Positions 14,666 through 22,336 of a DNA stretch of 28,470 nucleotides are shown one piece after another. Location: assembly GCA_031292305.1 (NCBI GenBank), contig JARLHJ010000042.1, positions 1 to 28,470 of the forward strand. The letters are read 5' to 3'. Origin of the DNA: Candidatus Babeliales bacterium (GTDB lineage Bacteria; Babelota; Babeliae; Babelales; JABDEC01). Made by a program: the position numbers and the translations under genes. The notes below the pieces were generated by a model. It worked only from the letters and a program-made list of their open reading frames with translations. It was not told where the DNA came from and made no database searches. Every line of letters begins with the position of its first letter. Position 1 is the first letter of the stretch.

Positions 14666-15735
14666 TGAATGATATTCAAGATATCCAAAAAAGATATGAT
14701 GAACTTAGTGCCAAATTATCTTCAGAACAATTAAATAATTCTGAAAGATCAACTATTGGAAAAGAATATTCTTTTTTGACCAATATTCTTGAAAAACATA
14801 AAGAAATTCAAGAAACTGAAAAAAATATACATGATGCCAATGCTCAGATTTCCAATACAGATGATGCTGAGCTTAGGCAGATGTTTAAAGATGAAGTTCT
14901 TGAATTAGAAGTTAAGCTAAAAAAAGAAAAAGATATTCTAGAAGAACTAATGTTCCCTGCTGACGAGACCAATAAAGCTAATGCTTATATTGAAATCAGA
15001 GCAGGTGCAGGTGGACAAGAAGCTGCGCTTTTTGTTGCAGATCTTATGAGATTGTACACAAACTATGGTCTTAAAAAAGGCTGGAATGTTTCTATAGTAG
15101 ATTACAGCCAAACTGATCTTAAAGGCTTTAAAGAAGTAATTTTGCATGTTAAAGGCAAAAACGTATATGGACATTTAAAGTATGAATCTGGTGTTCATAG
15201 AGTACAACGCGTGCCTTTAACTGAAACTTCTGGCCGTGTGCATACTTCTACTGTAACGGTAGCAGTTTTCCCTGAAATGGAAGAAGAAGTTAAATTCGAA
15301 ATTGACCCAGAAGATTTAAAAATTGACGTTTATAGAGCAGGCGGTGCTGGTGGACAACACGTTAACAAAACTGAATCTGCTGTTCGAATTACACATTTAC
15401 CTACTAATGTCGTAGTTACTTGCCAAGACGATCGCTCTCAGCATAAAAACAAAGAAAAAGCTATGAAGATGTTGAAGTCTCGTCTATTAGTTGCGCAAAA
15501 AGAAAAGCAAGACGCTGAAATGCAACAACAAAGAAAAGAACAAGTTGGCAGCGGATCTAGAGCAGAAAAATCCAGAACTTATAACTACCCTCAAAATAGA
15601 GTTAGTGATCACCAAGCAGAACTAACTTTAGCTAAATTAGAGTATATAATGGAAGGTGATCTTGATGAGATCATTGAAGCTCTACAAGCTAAAGAAAAAC
15701 AAGAACGCAAAAAAGCTGGAATTGCTAAAAAATAA
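14665..15735 (+). CDS. prfA: Peptide chain release factor 1
   Basis: The 356-residue protein is a full-length class I release factor that reads UAA and UAG and frees the finished peptide. GGQ at 229-231 in 'RAGGAGGQHVNK' contacts the peptidyl-transferase centre. The codon-recognition tripeptide is PLT at 184-186 in 'HRVQRVPLTETSGR', of the RF1 PxT type rather than the RF2 SPF type. An intact RF1 means that UAG is expected to act as a stop here, which matters for the in-frame TAG at 19284-19286. Translation is coupled to rpmE. No prmC follows. Confidence 0.96.
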   Translation: MNDIQDIQKRYDELSAKLSSEQLNNSERSTIGKEYSFLTNILEKHKEIQETEKNIHDANAQISNTDDAELRQMFKDEVLELEVKLKKEKDILEELMFPADETNKANAYIEIRAGAGGQEAALFVADLMRLYTNYGLKKGWNVSIVDYSQTDLKGFKEVILHVKGKNVYGHLKYESGVHRVQRVPLTETSGRVHTSTVTVAVFPEMEEEVKFEIDPEDLKIDVYRAGGAGGQHVNKTESAVRITHLPTNVVVTCQDDRSQHKNKEKAMKMLKSRLLVAQKEKQDAEMQQQRKEQVGSGSRAEKSRTYNYPQNRVSDHQAELTLAKLEYIMEGDLDEIIEALQAKEKQERKKAGIAKK

Positions 15736-15839
15736 CTAATTTATTTTTATATCTGTTAAAACTTAAGTATTTAAAATAACATTCAATTATGTTAGGTTTT
15801 ATTTCAATGTAAATATTGTAAATAAATAACAGGAGAGAT

Positions 15840-17066
15840 ATGAAAAAAAATATTAATGTTTTTTACTTTTCTTTAGTAATATTGTTTATGCAATTAAAAG
15901 TTGCATCTTCAGAATTTGATGCAGCTTCTTGTGCAGGTGGTTCATGCAGCTCGGTACCCAAAGTAGCTACTGCATTAAGATCTTCTGCAGATGACTCTTC
16001 AGCACCATCAAATGCTTTAACAGTTTCTAATAATCTTCAACAACATTTTGATAAATTATTGGCCTACTCTCAAGCTGCAAAATCATTTTGGCAAACCGAG
16101 ATTAGTAGTAATCAAAAGGGTTTTCTAGGTTTATTGGGCCTGGCACTTGCAATACATAAACGCGATAAGATAATGGCAATGTTAGTTTCAGTTAAAGATT
16201 ATATGTGGCGTAGAAAGTTAGAATATGCGGTATTTACTGTGTTGGTAGAAGGTTGGCGCAGAAATTTTATAGTTTTTAGAAATCCTGCAGCATCAACCTC
16301 TGACCTTCCTACTAAAGTAAAAGATATGCCGGGCGAAACTTATATATTAGATTTAAAGTTAGTAAATAGCTCATATTTAGAAGATGAAGACAATTTTGAA
16401 GAAGAAAGTTTTGAACAAACCAAGAGTACATGTATAGAAAAAAAGATGCCTTTTATCTTAGCTAAAATTTCAACAACTAAAGGCAATAGTCCTGTAGCTT
16501 ATAATTATTGCGATAGCAAAAAATTGCATAAATTGCTTTTTGGTTCTGGAAATTACTTATTTGACTTATCTTATAAATATCCAATAAAGCTATCAATTGA
16601 AGGTAAAGCATTAGAAGAAGTTCATTATTTTGAATTAGATCTTTCTTCAGGTGAATTTGCACATATCGGTTCTAATTATGATCTTCAAGATAATAACCCA
16701 AACCAAGAAGCAAAATTAAAACATTTTGTAAATGCAATAATTGCCAACGATGAAGAAATATATGATGTTTTAAAATACTTTCAGAATAATATCTCTATCA
16801 ACCCTCAGTATGTCCAATTAAAAACATTAAATCGATATATAAAAATATTGAATTTAATTATTGCGCAATTAGAAGTAAAAGGAATGTGTAATGTACGCGC
16901 AAAATATTTAATTTCTACTATTTATCATGAACAAGATCAAGATGATAAAGCTAGAGCTCTTTTAGAAAGCTGCAAATTAGAAGGAGTTGGTGACGCGCTT
17001 CTTGTTGAGAAAATAAATCAGTTAAAAATGGTTCTTAGACCGATTGCAGATTCAGTTATTCTATAA
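15840..17066 (+). CDS. Exported protein of unknown function with TPR-like tail
   Basis: The 408-residue product begins with a signal peptide (MKKNINVFYFSLVILFMQLKVASS) and a Cys/Ser/Ala-rich linker. A hydrophobic stretch at about 95-108 ('GFLGLLGLALAIHK') may touch a membrane. A basic region, an acidic stretch ('EDEDNFEEESFE') and a helical C-terminal third follow. The tail ('AKYLISTIYHEQDQDDKARALLESCK') resembles a TPR-like helical pair. I do not recognise a family. CAGGAGAG precedes the ATG. A strong terminator follows. Confidence 0.7.
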   Translation: MKKNINVFYFSLVILFMQLKVASSEFDAASCAGGSCSSVPKVATALRSSADDSSAPSNALTVSNNLQQHFDKLLAYSQAAKSFWQTEISSNQKGFLGLLGLALAIHKRDKIMAMLVSVKDYMWRRKLEYAVFTVLVEGWRRNFIVFRNPAASTSDLPTKVKDMPGETYILDLKLVNSSYLEDEDNFEEESFEQTKSTCIEKKMPFILAKISTTKGNSPVAYNYCDSKKLHKLLFGSGNYLFDLSYKYPIKLSIEGKALEEVHYFELDLSSGEFAHIGSNYDLQDNNPNQEAKLKHFVNAIIANDEEIYDVLKYFQNNISINPQYVQLKTLNRYIKILNLIIAQLEVKGMCNVRAKYLISTIYHEQDQDDKARALLESCKLEGVGDALLVEKINQLKMVLRPIADSVIL

Positions 17067-17081
17067 TTTTATTTAAAATAT

Positions 17082-17123
17082 AAAAGCTCATGCCAAGAAA
17101 TAAATCTTGCATGAGCTTTTTTT
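17082..17123 (+). terminator. Strong intrinsic terminator
   Basis: AAAAGCTCATG pairs exactly with CATGAGCTTTT, with an inner CAAGA/TCTTG stem and one bulged C, followed by a run of seven Ts. It lies between the exported orphan and the transporter gene. Confidence 0.85.
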
Positions 17124-17124
17124 A

Positions 17125-17152
17125 TTGCCTAGCCAAATAGACTAAATATCAT
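17125..17152 (+). promoter_or_regulatory. Possible promoter of the nucleoside transporter gene
   Basis: TTGCCT (17125-17130) and TATCAT (17147-17152), 16 bases apart, lie just after the terminator and 40 bases before the transporter start. Confidence 0.4.
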
Positions 17153-17191
17153 TAAAATAAGTTAATCACAAAATTAATTTACAGGAAAAAA

Positions 17192-18409
17192 ATGATATTT
17201 GATTACTTAATTCAATACAACCGATACATGAACATACTTGGTATTTTTGCAATATTATTAATAGCCTTTTGCTTTTCTAAACACAAACGGAAAATTAAAT
17301 TAAAATTAGTTTTTAGTGCATTAGGATTACAATTTTTAATTGGTATTGCAGTTTTAAAAACAAACTCAGGTCAGCGCATTCTTGATGCAATAGCTAACGG
17401 GATAAATAATATTTATGGATTTGCAACAGTTGGAACAACTTTTGTTTTTGGAAATTTAACAAATGCAGATAGTGCATGGGGTTTTATTTTTGCATTTAAA
17501 ATTTTACCAATAATTATCTTCTTTGGTGCATTAACTTCAGTATTATTCCATTTTGGTATTATTCAATTTTTTGTAGGCATAATAAATAAATTGATAAGGC
17601 CAATTTTAGGTACTTCAGGCGCAGAAACTTTATGCGCAATTGCAAATAGCTTTTTGGGTCAAACTGAATCGCCATTATTAATAAGAAATTATTTGCATAA
17701 TATGACAAAGTCAGAAATATTTGTGGTGATGGTTAGCGGCATGGCTACAATTAGTGGTTCTATATTAGTTGTATTTTCTTCTATGGGCGTACCTGCAAAA
17801 CATATGTTAGCTGCCAGCGTTATGGCCATACCTGCTTCTATTTTAATTGCTAAAATTATTTACCCAGAAACAGAAACTTCGCACACTATTGACGGTGCAG
17901 ATGTAACGTTTGAAAAGAAATCTACTAATGTGTTTGATGCTATTGGCTCAGGTACTTCTGATGGGTTATGGCTTGCAATAAACGTTGGTGCAATGCTTAT
18001 TGTTTTTATATCTTTAATTGCCCTTTTAAATGCAATGCTAGAATCTCTTTTGCACATTAATCTTGGTTTTATTTTTTCTAAACTATTTTTGCCATTTTCG
18101 TATCTTCTAGGTTTTGAATCTACTGATGCTACTAAAGCTGCTGAGCTTTTGGGCACCAAAGTAACTATTAATGAATTGGTTGCTTACAGTAAAATGGTTA
18201 CTATGAATTTATCTGAACGTACACAAATAATTATGACATATGCATTATGCGGGTTTTCTAACTTTTCTTGTATTGGAATTCAATTGGGTGGAATTGGTGC
18301 ACTAGTACCTGAAAAAAAACAATGGCTTAGTGAATTGGGATTATTAACTGTATTTGCAAGCTCACTTGCAAACATTCTTTCAGCTTTAGTGGCTGCAATA
18401 ATTATCTAA
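17192..18409 (+). CDS. nupC: Concentrative nucleoside transporter (NupC/CNT family)
   Basis: The 405-residue inner-membrane protein matches the CNT family that imports nucleosides with protons or sodium. Typical phrases are 'GQTESPLLIRNYL' (the nucleoside-binding QTE motif), 'MTKSEIFVVMVSGMATISGSI', 'ISLIALLNAML' and, near the C-terminus, 'YALCGFSNFSCIGIQLGGIGAL'. There are about eight to ten hydrophobic helices. CAGGA precedes the ATG. It would supply purine or pyrimidine nucleosides from the host, in line with the exported purine enzymes at 7831-10851. Its stop codon region overlaps the end of the convergent GNAT gene by 8 bases. Confidence 0.92.
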   Translation: MIFDYLIQYNRYMNILGIFAILLIAFCFSKHKRKIKLKLVFSALGLQFLIGIAVLKTNSGQRILDAIANGINNIYGFATVGTTFVFGNLTNADSAWGFIFAFKILPIIIFFGALTSVLFHFGIIQFFVGIINKLIRPILGTSGAETLCAIANSFLGQTESPLLIRNYLHNMTKSEIFVVMVSGMATISGSILVVFSSMGVPAKHMLAASVMAIPASILIAKIIYPETETSHTIDGADVTFEKKSTNVFDAIGSGTSDGLWLAINVGAMLIVFISLIALLNAMLESLLHINLGFIFSKLFLPFSYLLGFESTDATKAAELLGTKVTINELVAYSKMVTMNLSERTQIIMTYALCGFSNFSCIGIQLGGIGALVPEKKQWLSELGLLTVFASSLANILSALVAAIII

Positions 18410-18872
18410 TTTGTTTTTCCATGCGATCTGAATCTTTTTTTCTTGTAAAACCAAATTTAGAATAATATTTATAAAGCCTTTCTTTTATTTCTGTAAATTC
18501 GGGAGAACCTTCTTTGAACTCATTTGGATAAGGTAAAAGTTCTATTCTATATATGCCCTGGGAATTTAAATAAGAACAAACATTTTCTAATAAAAGCCCT
18601 GCAAGCTTTTTATTTCTAAAATCTTTGTATATATAAATATAACTTATAAAATAACAATTTTCTTCTTGTCTAATAGTTAAATACCCTAGACTTTGATTTT
18701 TGATATATAAATTAAACGTAAAATATTTATTATTTATTAATTCAGTTTCAATTCTGTAAATGAGATTATTATATTCAAAATTAATATGTGGAATTTGAGT
18801 TAAATCTTCTAAGTTTTGACTACCAAAAACATAACAATTAAATAAAAATATCATTAAAAACAACTTTTTCAT
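18402..18872 (-). CDS. Exported GNAT acetyltransferase, last of a four-gene run
   Basis: The 156-residue protein has a signal peptide (MKKLFLMIFLFNCYVFGS) and a compact GNAT domain. The acetyl-CoA loop is RNKKLA in 'YKDFRNKKLAGLLLENV': the usual glycine at the fourth position is lysine. The C-terminal 'YYSKFGFTRK' is GNAT motif B. 'LLPYPNEF' aligns with similar P-x-P blocks in its neighbours. Its ATG directly follows the stop codon of the upstream paralogue (TAAATG), with GAGG inside that gene, so translation is coupled. Substrate and final location are unknown. Confidence 0.8.
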   Translation of the reverse strand: MKKLFLMIFLFNCYVFGSQNLEDLTQIPHINFEYNNLIYRIETELINNKYFTFNLYIKNQSLGYLTIRQEENCYFISYIYIYKDFRNKKLAGLLLENVCSYLNSQGIYRIELLPYPNEFKEGSPEFTEIKERLYKYYSKFGFTRKKDSDRMEKQIR

Positions 18873-19280
18873 TTACAAAGCCTCTTTTTTAATTAACAAT
18901 TCCATATTTTTTTGGTTTTCAACAAAGCCATGTTTTTTATAAAAATTTTTAAGTTTGACTATTTTTTGTAATTCTTCATCACCTTCAAACCAAATAATTT
19001 TATCCTTATCGTTTGCATCTTTTTCAAATGGTAAGGGACATACAGAAATTTTTGTAGCTCCAATACTTAATTCCGAACATACTGATTGCAATAACAGTGA
19101 AGCTAATTTATTACCTCTAAATAATGGATAAATATACAATTGATTAATAAAAAAAGAATTATTTGCTTGCTGAATATAACTTAAATAACCAAGAACCGTT
19201 CCATTAAGTTTTAATTCATTGTAATACGTATTGCCAATAATAGATTCTACAATTTCGAAATTAATTATAGTTTTAGACAC
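18873..19280 (-). CDS. GNAT acetyltransferase cut from its signal peptide by TAG
   Basis: The 135-residue frame starts with GTG at 19280 and covers a complete GNAT domain. The loop is RGNKLA in 'YPLFRGNKLASLLLQSV', again Lys in place of Gly. 'VCPLPFEKD' and 'FYKKHGFVE' match the paralogues. Directly upstream in the same frame, codons 1-22 from ATG 19352 encode a signal peptide, then TAG at 19284-19286, then Pro and this GTG. The GTG has no ribosome-binding site. The gene is therefore either recently inactivated, re-initiated after the stop to give a cytosolic form, or read through. The domain itself shows no frameshift. Confidence 0.7.
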   Translation of the reverse strand: MSKTIINFEIVESIIGNTYYNELKLNGTVLGYLSYIQQANNSFFINQLYIYPLFRGNKLASLLLQSVCSELSIGATKISVCPLPFEKDANDKDKIIWFEGDEELQKIVKLKNFYKKHGFVENQKNMELLIKKEAL

Positions 19281-19283
19281 AGG

Positions 19284-19352
19284 CTAACACATTTCACTTG
19301 AAAATATAATTGCATGAAACAATGATAATAAAATAAAAATAATTTTTTTCAT
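19284..19352 (-). pseudogene. Orphaned signal-peptide ORF upstream of the GNAT at 18873
   Basis: ATG at 19350-19352 opens 22 codons (MKKIIFILLSLFHAIIFSSEMC) ending in TAG. This is a complete Sec signal peptide with an SS-E cleavage region like the neighbouring GNATs (for example IFSSE in the 19411 gene). The frame continues into the GNAT domain after the stop, so it is the detached 5' end of that gene. A G-rich stretch lies upstream. Confidence 0.7.
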
Positions 19353-19410
19353 CCCTAATACCCCCACACAACTTTTTATCATTTAATCATCTATTTTTTC
19401 TACTGCTTAA

Positions 19411-19926
19411 TTATGCTGATTTTATTTTTTCACAATCATTGGCTTTCTTCAAATCTTTAAACATATATATACTCTCTGCAGCAAAGCCAAGCTGACTATA
19501 TAGTTCGCAAATCAACACTTGCTTTGTATTAAAATCTTTTTCATCATGAATATAGCGCTCTACGCCATCAATTTCTTCAAAAGGAGCAGGAATTAGAATA
19601 ACTCGATTTGCATCAGCAATTTGTTTTAAATTATCACATACATAATTAACTAAAATCCTACCGTATCCCATTCCTCTTGAGTTGGTGGATATGTATAATT
19701 TACAAATGAAATAATCAGTTTTTTTGTCATACTCTTTAAAAGTTATATATCCTATTAATTCATTTTTGATTTTTAATTCAATTTTACAAATACCTTTTAT
19801 TGGAAACTTTAATTCTTCAAATTTCGGTTTAAATTCTAGATTTTGAATTGACGACTTACTTATCACTTCACTGGAGAAAATATAAGAATTTAATAAAGCA
19901 AATATTATAAGTAAAAATTTTTTCAT
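19411..19926 (-). CDS. Exported GNAT acetyltransferase with canonical cofactor loop
   Basis: About 171 residues. I chose the ATG at 19926 because GGAGG lies 4 bases before it and the signal peptide (MKKFLLIIFALLNSYIFSSE) then starts at residue 1. The GNAT loop is RGMGYG in 'STNSRGMGYGRILVNYV', a canonical R-x-x-G-x-G, unlike its three neighbours. 'LIPAPFEEIDG' and 'LYSQLGFAAE' are the shared blocks. It follows the 19941 paralogue by 14 bases and precedes the broken paralogue by 58 bases. It is probably the most active enzyme of the set. Confidence 0.82.
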   Translation of the reverse strand: MKKFLLIIFALLNSYIFSSEVISKSSIQNLEFKPKFEELKFPIKGICKIELKIKNELIGYITFKEYDKKTDYFICKLYISTNSRGMGYGRILVNYVCDNLKQIADANRVILIPAPFEEIDGVERYIHDEKDFNTKQVLICELYSQLGFAAESIYMFKDLKKANDCEKIKSA

Positions 19927-19940
19927 AAAACCTCCTATAT

Positions 19941-20405
19941 TCAAAGTTTTGATCTTAATTGTTTTACCATGCTGAAGCCATCACTTTGCAATACAAAATC
20001 GAATTTAGCATAATATTTAAAAAGAAATTCCTGTCTTTGGTTATATTCATCTGATCCAGAAACTAATTCATATGGGCTAGCCATAAGACTAACTTCGTTG
20101 ATGCCTTTTGACCGCAAATGTTTAAAAACTAAATTTAATAATAATGCACCGTATTTATACTCTCTGAATCTTCCCGTTACATTTAATTGGGAAATGTAAG
20201 AATTATTAACTAAACAAGGTCTAATTTCAATAAAGCCTATAATGTCATCGTCTAAAAATAATTCAAATATTGTGTATACGCCATTTTCTTTTAATTCAAA
20301 TCTATGAAGATCGCCATTTAATTCAATGCTATAATTTTGGCCAATTTCATAAGAAAATAGCCTCATCCCCAAAAAACATAGAATTAAAAAAACAATCTTT
20401 TTCAT
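19941..20405 (-). CDS. Exported GNAT acetyltransferase, first of a four-gene run
   Basis: About 154 residues from ATG 20405, preferred over an upstream GTG because GGGG is 6 bases before it and the signal peptide (MKKIVFLILCFLGMRLFS) follows. The cofactor loop is REYKYG in 'TGRFREYKYGALLLNLV', with Lys in place of the middle Gly. 'LMASPYELVSG' and 'YYAKFDFVLQ' match the paralogues; the usual G-F of motif B is D-F here. As the promoter-proximal gene of the run it should set expression of all four. No convincing promoter is visible in the 100 bases upstream. Confidence 0.78.
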   Translation of the reverse strand: MKKIVFLILCFLGMRLFSYEIGQNYSIELNGDLHRFELKENGVYTIFELFLDDDIIGFIEIRPCLVNNSYISQLNVTGRFREYKYGALLLNLVFKHLRSKGINEVSLMASPYELVSGSDEYNQRQEFLFKYYAKFDFVLQSDGFSMVKQLRSKL

Positions 20406-20513
20406 TTCATTCCCCACTACGCATAATGTATTAAAAATTATTTAATTATTACTCTATTTGTAATTTTAACAGAAGGTATGCTTTTGTCTAGCATTTAGTA
20501 CTAAGGGGGTTAA

Positions 20514-21716
20514 TTATAGGGTAGAAATAAGTAGTTGTTCTATTTTTTCTAATAAAAATTCTATTTCTTGAAGAGTATTATAACCATAAAAGCTAACGCG
20601 TATTGAAGATTCAATACCTAAAGCTTTATGTAATGGCTGGGCACAGTGGTGACCTGCACGTACACAAATTCCAAAAGTATCTAGATAAGCAGCAACATCA
20701 TGGGGATGGAAGTTTGCAATGGTGAAACTTACAATATGGCCCTTTTGCTTTAATTGCTCTATGGGGCCTAAAATCTTAATTTCAGGGTATTTTAAAAGGC
20801 CATCAATTAATCTTGAGCATAAAGCGGCTTCATGCTTTTGTAAGTGATCGAAATTGATATGCGTCTTTATATAATCTATTGCACTAGCCAAACCAATAGC
20901 TTGCGCGACAGGTGGTGTGCCAGCTTCAAATTTATGAGGCGATTGTAGCCAAGTGGGGTTTGCTATATTAGCTTCAAATACCATTCCACCACCCAATTGC
21001 AAGGGTTCAATCTGATTATGAAGTATGTTTTTAATATATAATATACCAATACCTGTTGGCCCCAATAATTTATGCCCAGAAAAGGCAAGAAAATCACAAT
21101 TGATCTTTTTTACGTCAATTTTGCAATGCGCAACTGATTGCGCTGCATCTATTAACACTTTAGCACCTACTACGTGTGCTTTTTGGGTTATAAGCTCAAT
21201 ATCGTTTAAAGTACCCAACACATTTGAGATATGTGTTATTGCAACTAGCTTAGTATTCGGGGTAAGTAATTGCTCATATGCTTGCATATCTAACTCATAC
21301 CCAGTAGTTACAGGTATAATTTTTAAAACAGCAGCTTTCTTTTGTGCTATCTGCTGCCAAGGCAACATGTTTGAATGATGCTCCATTGCGCTAATTATTA
21401 TCTCATCACCAGCCTTAATAAACTTATCAGCCCATGAAAGAGCGACAAAATTTATACTGCCTGTTGTGCCATTGGTAAAAATGACCTCACTTACATGTGC
21501 GTTAATAAAATTAGCTACTTGGGTCCGAGATTTTTCAAATAAAACAGTTGCATATTCCCCAAATGAGTAGATCCCCCGGTGAATATTAGAATTATGTTTT
21601 GTATAAAATTCAACAATACTGTCTATTACCTGGGTAGGCTTTTGCGTGGTTGCTGCATTATCAAAATAAACTAGTGGCTTATTGTTAAATATAGGAAAAT
21701 CTTTTTTTATGTTCAT
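20514..21716 (-). CDS. sufS: Cysteine desulfurase SufS
   Basis: The 400-residue PLP enzyme takes sulfur from cysteine for Fe-S cluster assembly in the cytosol. 'VYFDNAATTQKP' at the N-terminus, 'SGHKLLGPTGIG' with the PLP lysine K216, and 'CVRAGHHCAQPLH' with the catalytic C358 are diagnostic of the SufS/CsdA group. 'SIRVSFYGYNT' completes the fold. The start codon has no visible ribosome-binding site, and only 38 bases separate it from the divergent methyltransferase gene. SufB, SufD and SufE/U are not in the window; the SufC-like gene lies 3 kb away on the same strand, so the operon appears broken up. Confidence 0.94.
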   Translation of the reverse strand: MNIKKDFPIFNNKPLVYFDNAATTQKPTQVIDSIVEFYTKHNSNIHRGIYSFGEYATVLFEKSRTQVANFINAHVSEVIFTNGTTGSINFVALSWADKFIKAGDEIIISAMEHHSNMLPWQQIAQKKAAVLKIIPVTTGYELDMQAYEQLLTPNTKLVAITHISNVLGTLNDIELITQKAHVVGAKVLIDAAQSVAHCKIDVKKINCDFLAFSGHKLLGPTGIGILYIKNILHNQIEPLQLGGGMVFEANIANPTWLQSPHKFEAGTPPVAQAIGLASAIDYIKTHINFDHLQKHEAALCSRLIDGLLKYPEIKILGPIEQLKQKGHIVSFTIANFHPHDVAAYLDTFGICVRAGHHCAQPLHKALGIESSIRVSFYGYNTLQEIEFLLEKIEQLLISTL

Positions 21717-21754
21717 AATTATAAATATATTACATTATACCCAAAGGTAAAGAC

Positions 21755-22261
21755 ATGATTAGGGACATGCCTTGGCTTACCAAAGATTCAATAATTTTTT
21801 TAACTGATTTCTTAGAAAAACGCCCAAATGCAAAAATTTTAGAATTTGGCTCAGGGGCATCGACTATATGGTTTTCAAGGCAAACCAAATTTCTAACGTC
21901 AATAGAACATGATGAAGAATGGTATAACAAGGTTAAACTAGCTTTAAAAAAATATAATTGCCACCCAGTAGATTATAGACTTATAGAAGAAAACTACTTT
22001 ATAGCACCTATAACCTTCCCAAACGAATATTTTGACCTTGTTTTGATAGACGGCCAAACAAGAATGAAATGCATCAAAAATAGCCTACCTAAGTTAAAAG
22101 CCGGGGGTATTTTGATGCTTGATAACGCCGAAAGGCATTCTTATTTAAAAGCTTATGAATTATTACAAGAATGGGCAATATTTCGATCTAATCAAACAGA
22201 ACCTGAAGAAAATGATTCTTATCCGGAAAAACAGACAAATTGGTGGGTAAAACCTATATAA
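21755..22261 (+). CDS. Class I SAM-dependent methyltransferase-like protein
   Basis: The 168-residue protein has a Rossmann methyltransferase core: 'ILEFGSGASTIWFS' is the SAM-binding glycine loop, 'SIEHDEEWYNKV' the acidic motif II region, 'FDLVLIDGQTRMKCI' motif IV and 'LKAGGILMLDNAE' motif V. There is no signal peptide, so it is cytosolic. The target is unknown; similar small proteins are often annotated only as methyltransferase-like. AAGGTAAAGAC before the ATG supports the start. It is divergent from sufS. A separate promoter follows for the next gene. Confidence 0.78.
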   Translation: MIRDMPWLTKDSIIFLTDFLEKRPNAKILEFGSGASTIWFSRQTKFLTSIEHDEEWYNKVKLALKKYNCHPVDYRLIEENYFIAPITFPNEYFDLVLIDGQTRMKCIKNSLPKLKAGGILMLDNAERHSYLKAYELLQEWAIFRSNQTEPEENDSYPEKQTNWWVKPI

Positions 22262-22264
22262 CCA

Positions 22265-22293
22265 TTGACTAAACTTACTATTAATGATACAAT
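22265..22293 (+). promoter_or_regulatory. Promoter of the exported P-loop-like pair
   Basis: TTGACT (22265-22270), a 17-base spacer and TACAAT (22288-22293) each match the sigma-70 consensus at five of six positions. It lies right after the methyltransferase stop and 44 bases before the next start codon, which rules out the longer reading frame beginning at 22265. Confidence 0.65.
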
Positions 22294-22336
22294 ATATTTA
22301 CAAATAGAAAATTCAACTTTAATTCGGGGAATGGGT

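Noticed and set aside
18402-20405. GNAT run as a tRNA or antibiotic-resistance acetyltransferase island
   Set aside because: Signal peptides and lack of similarity to resistance enzymes argue against a cytosolic drug-modifying role.
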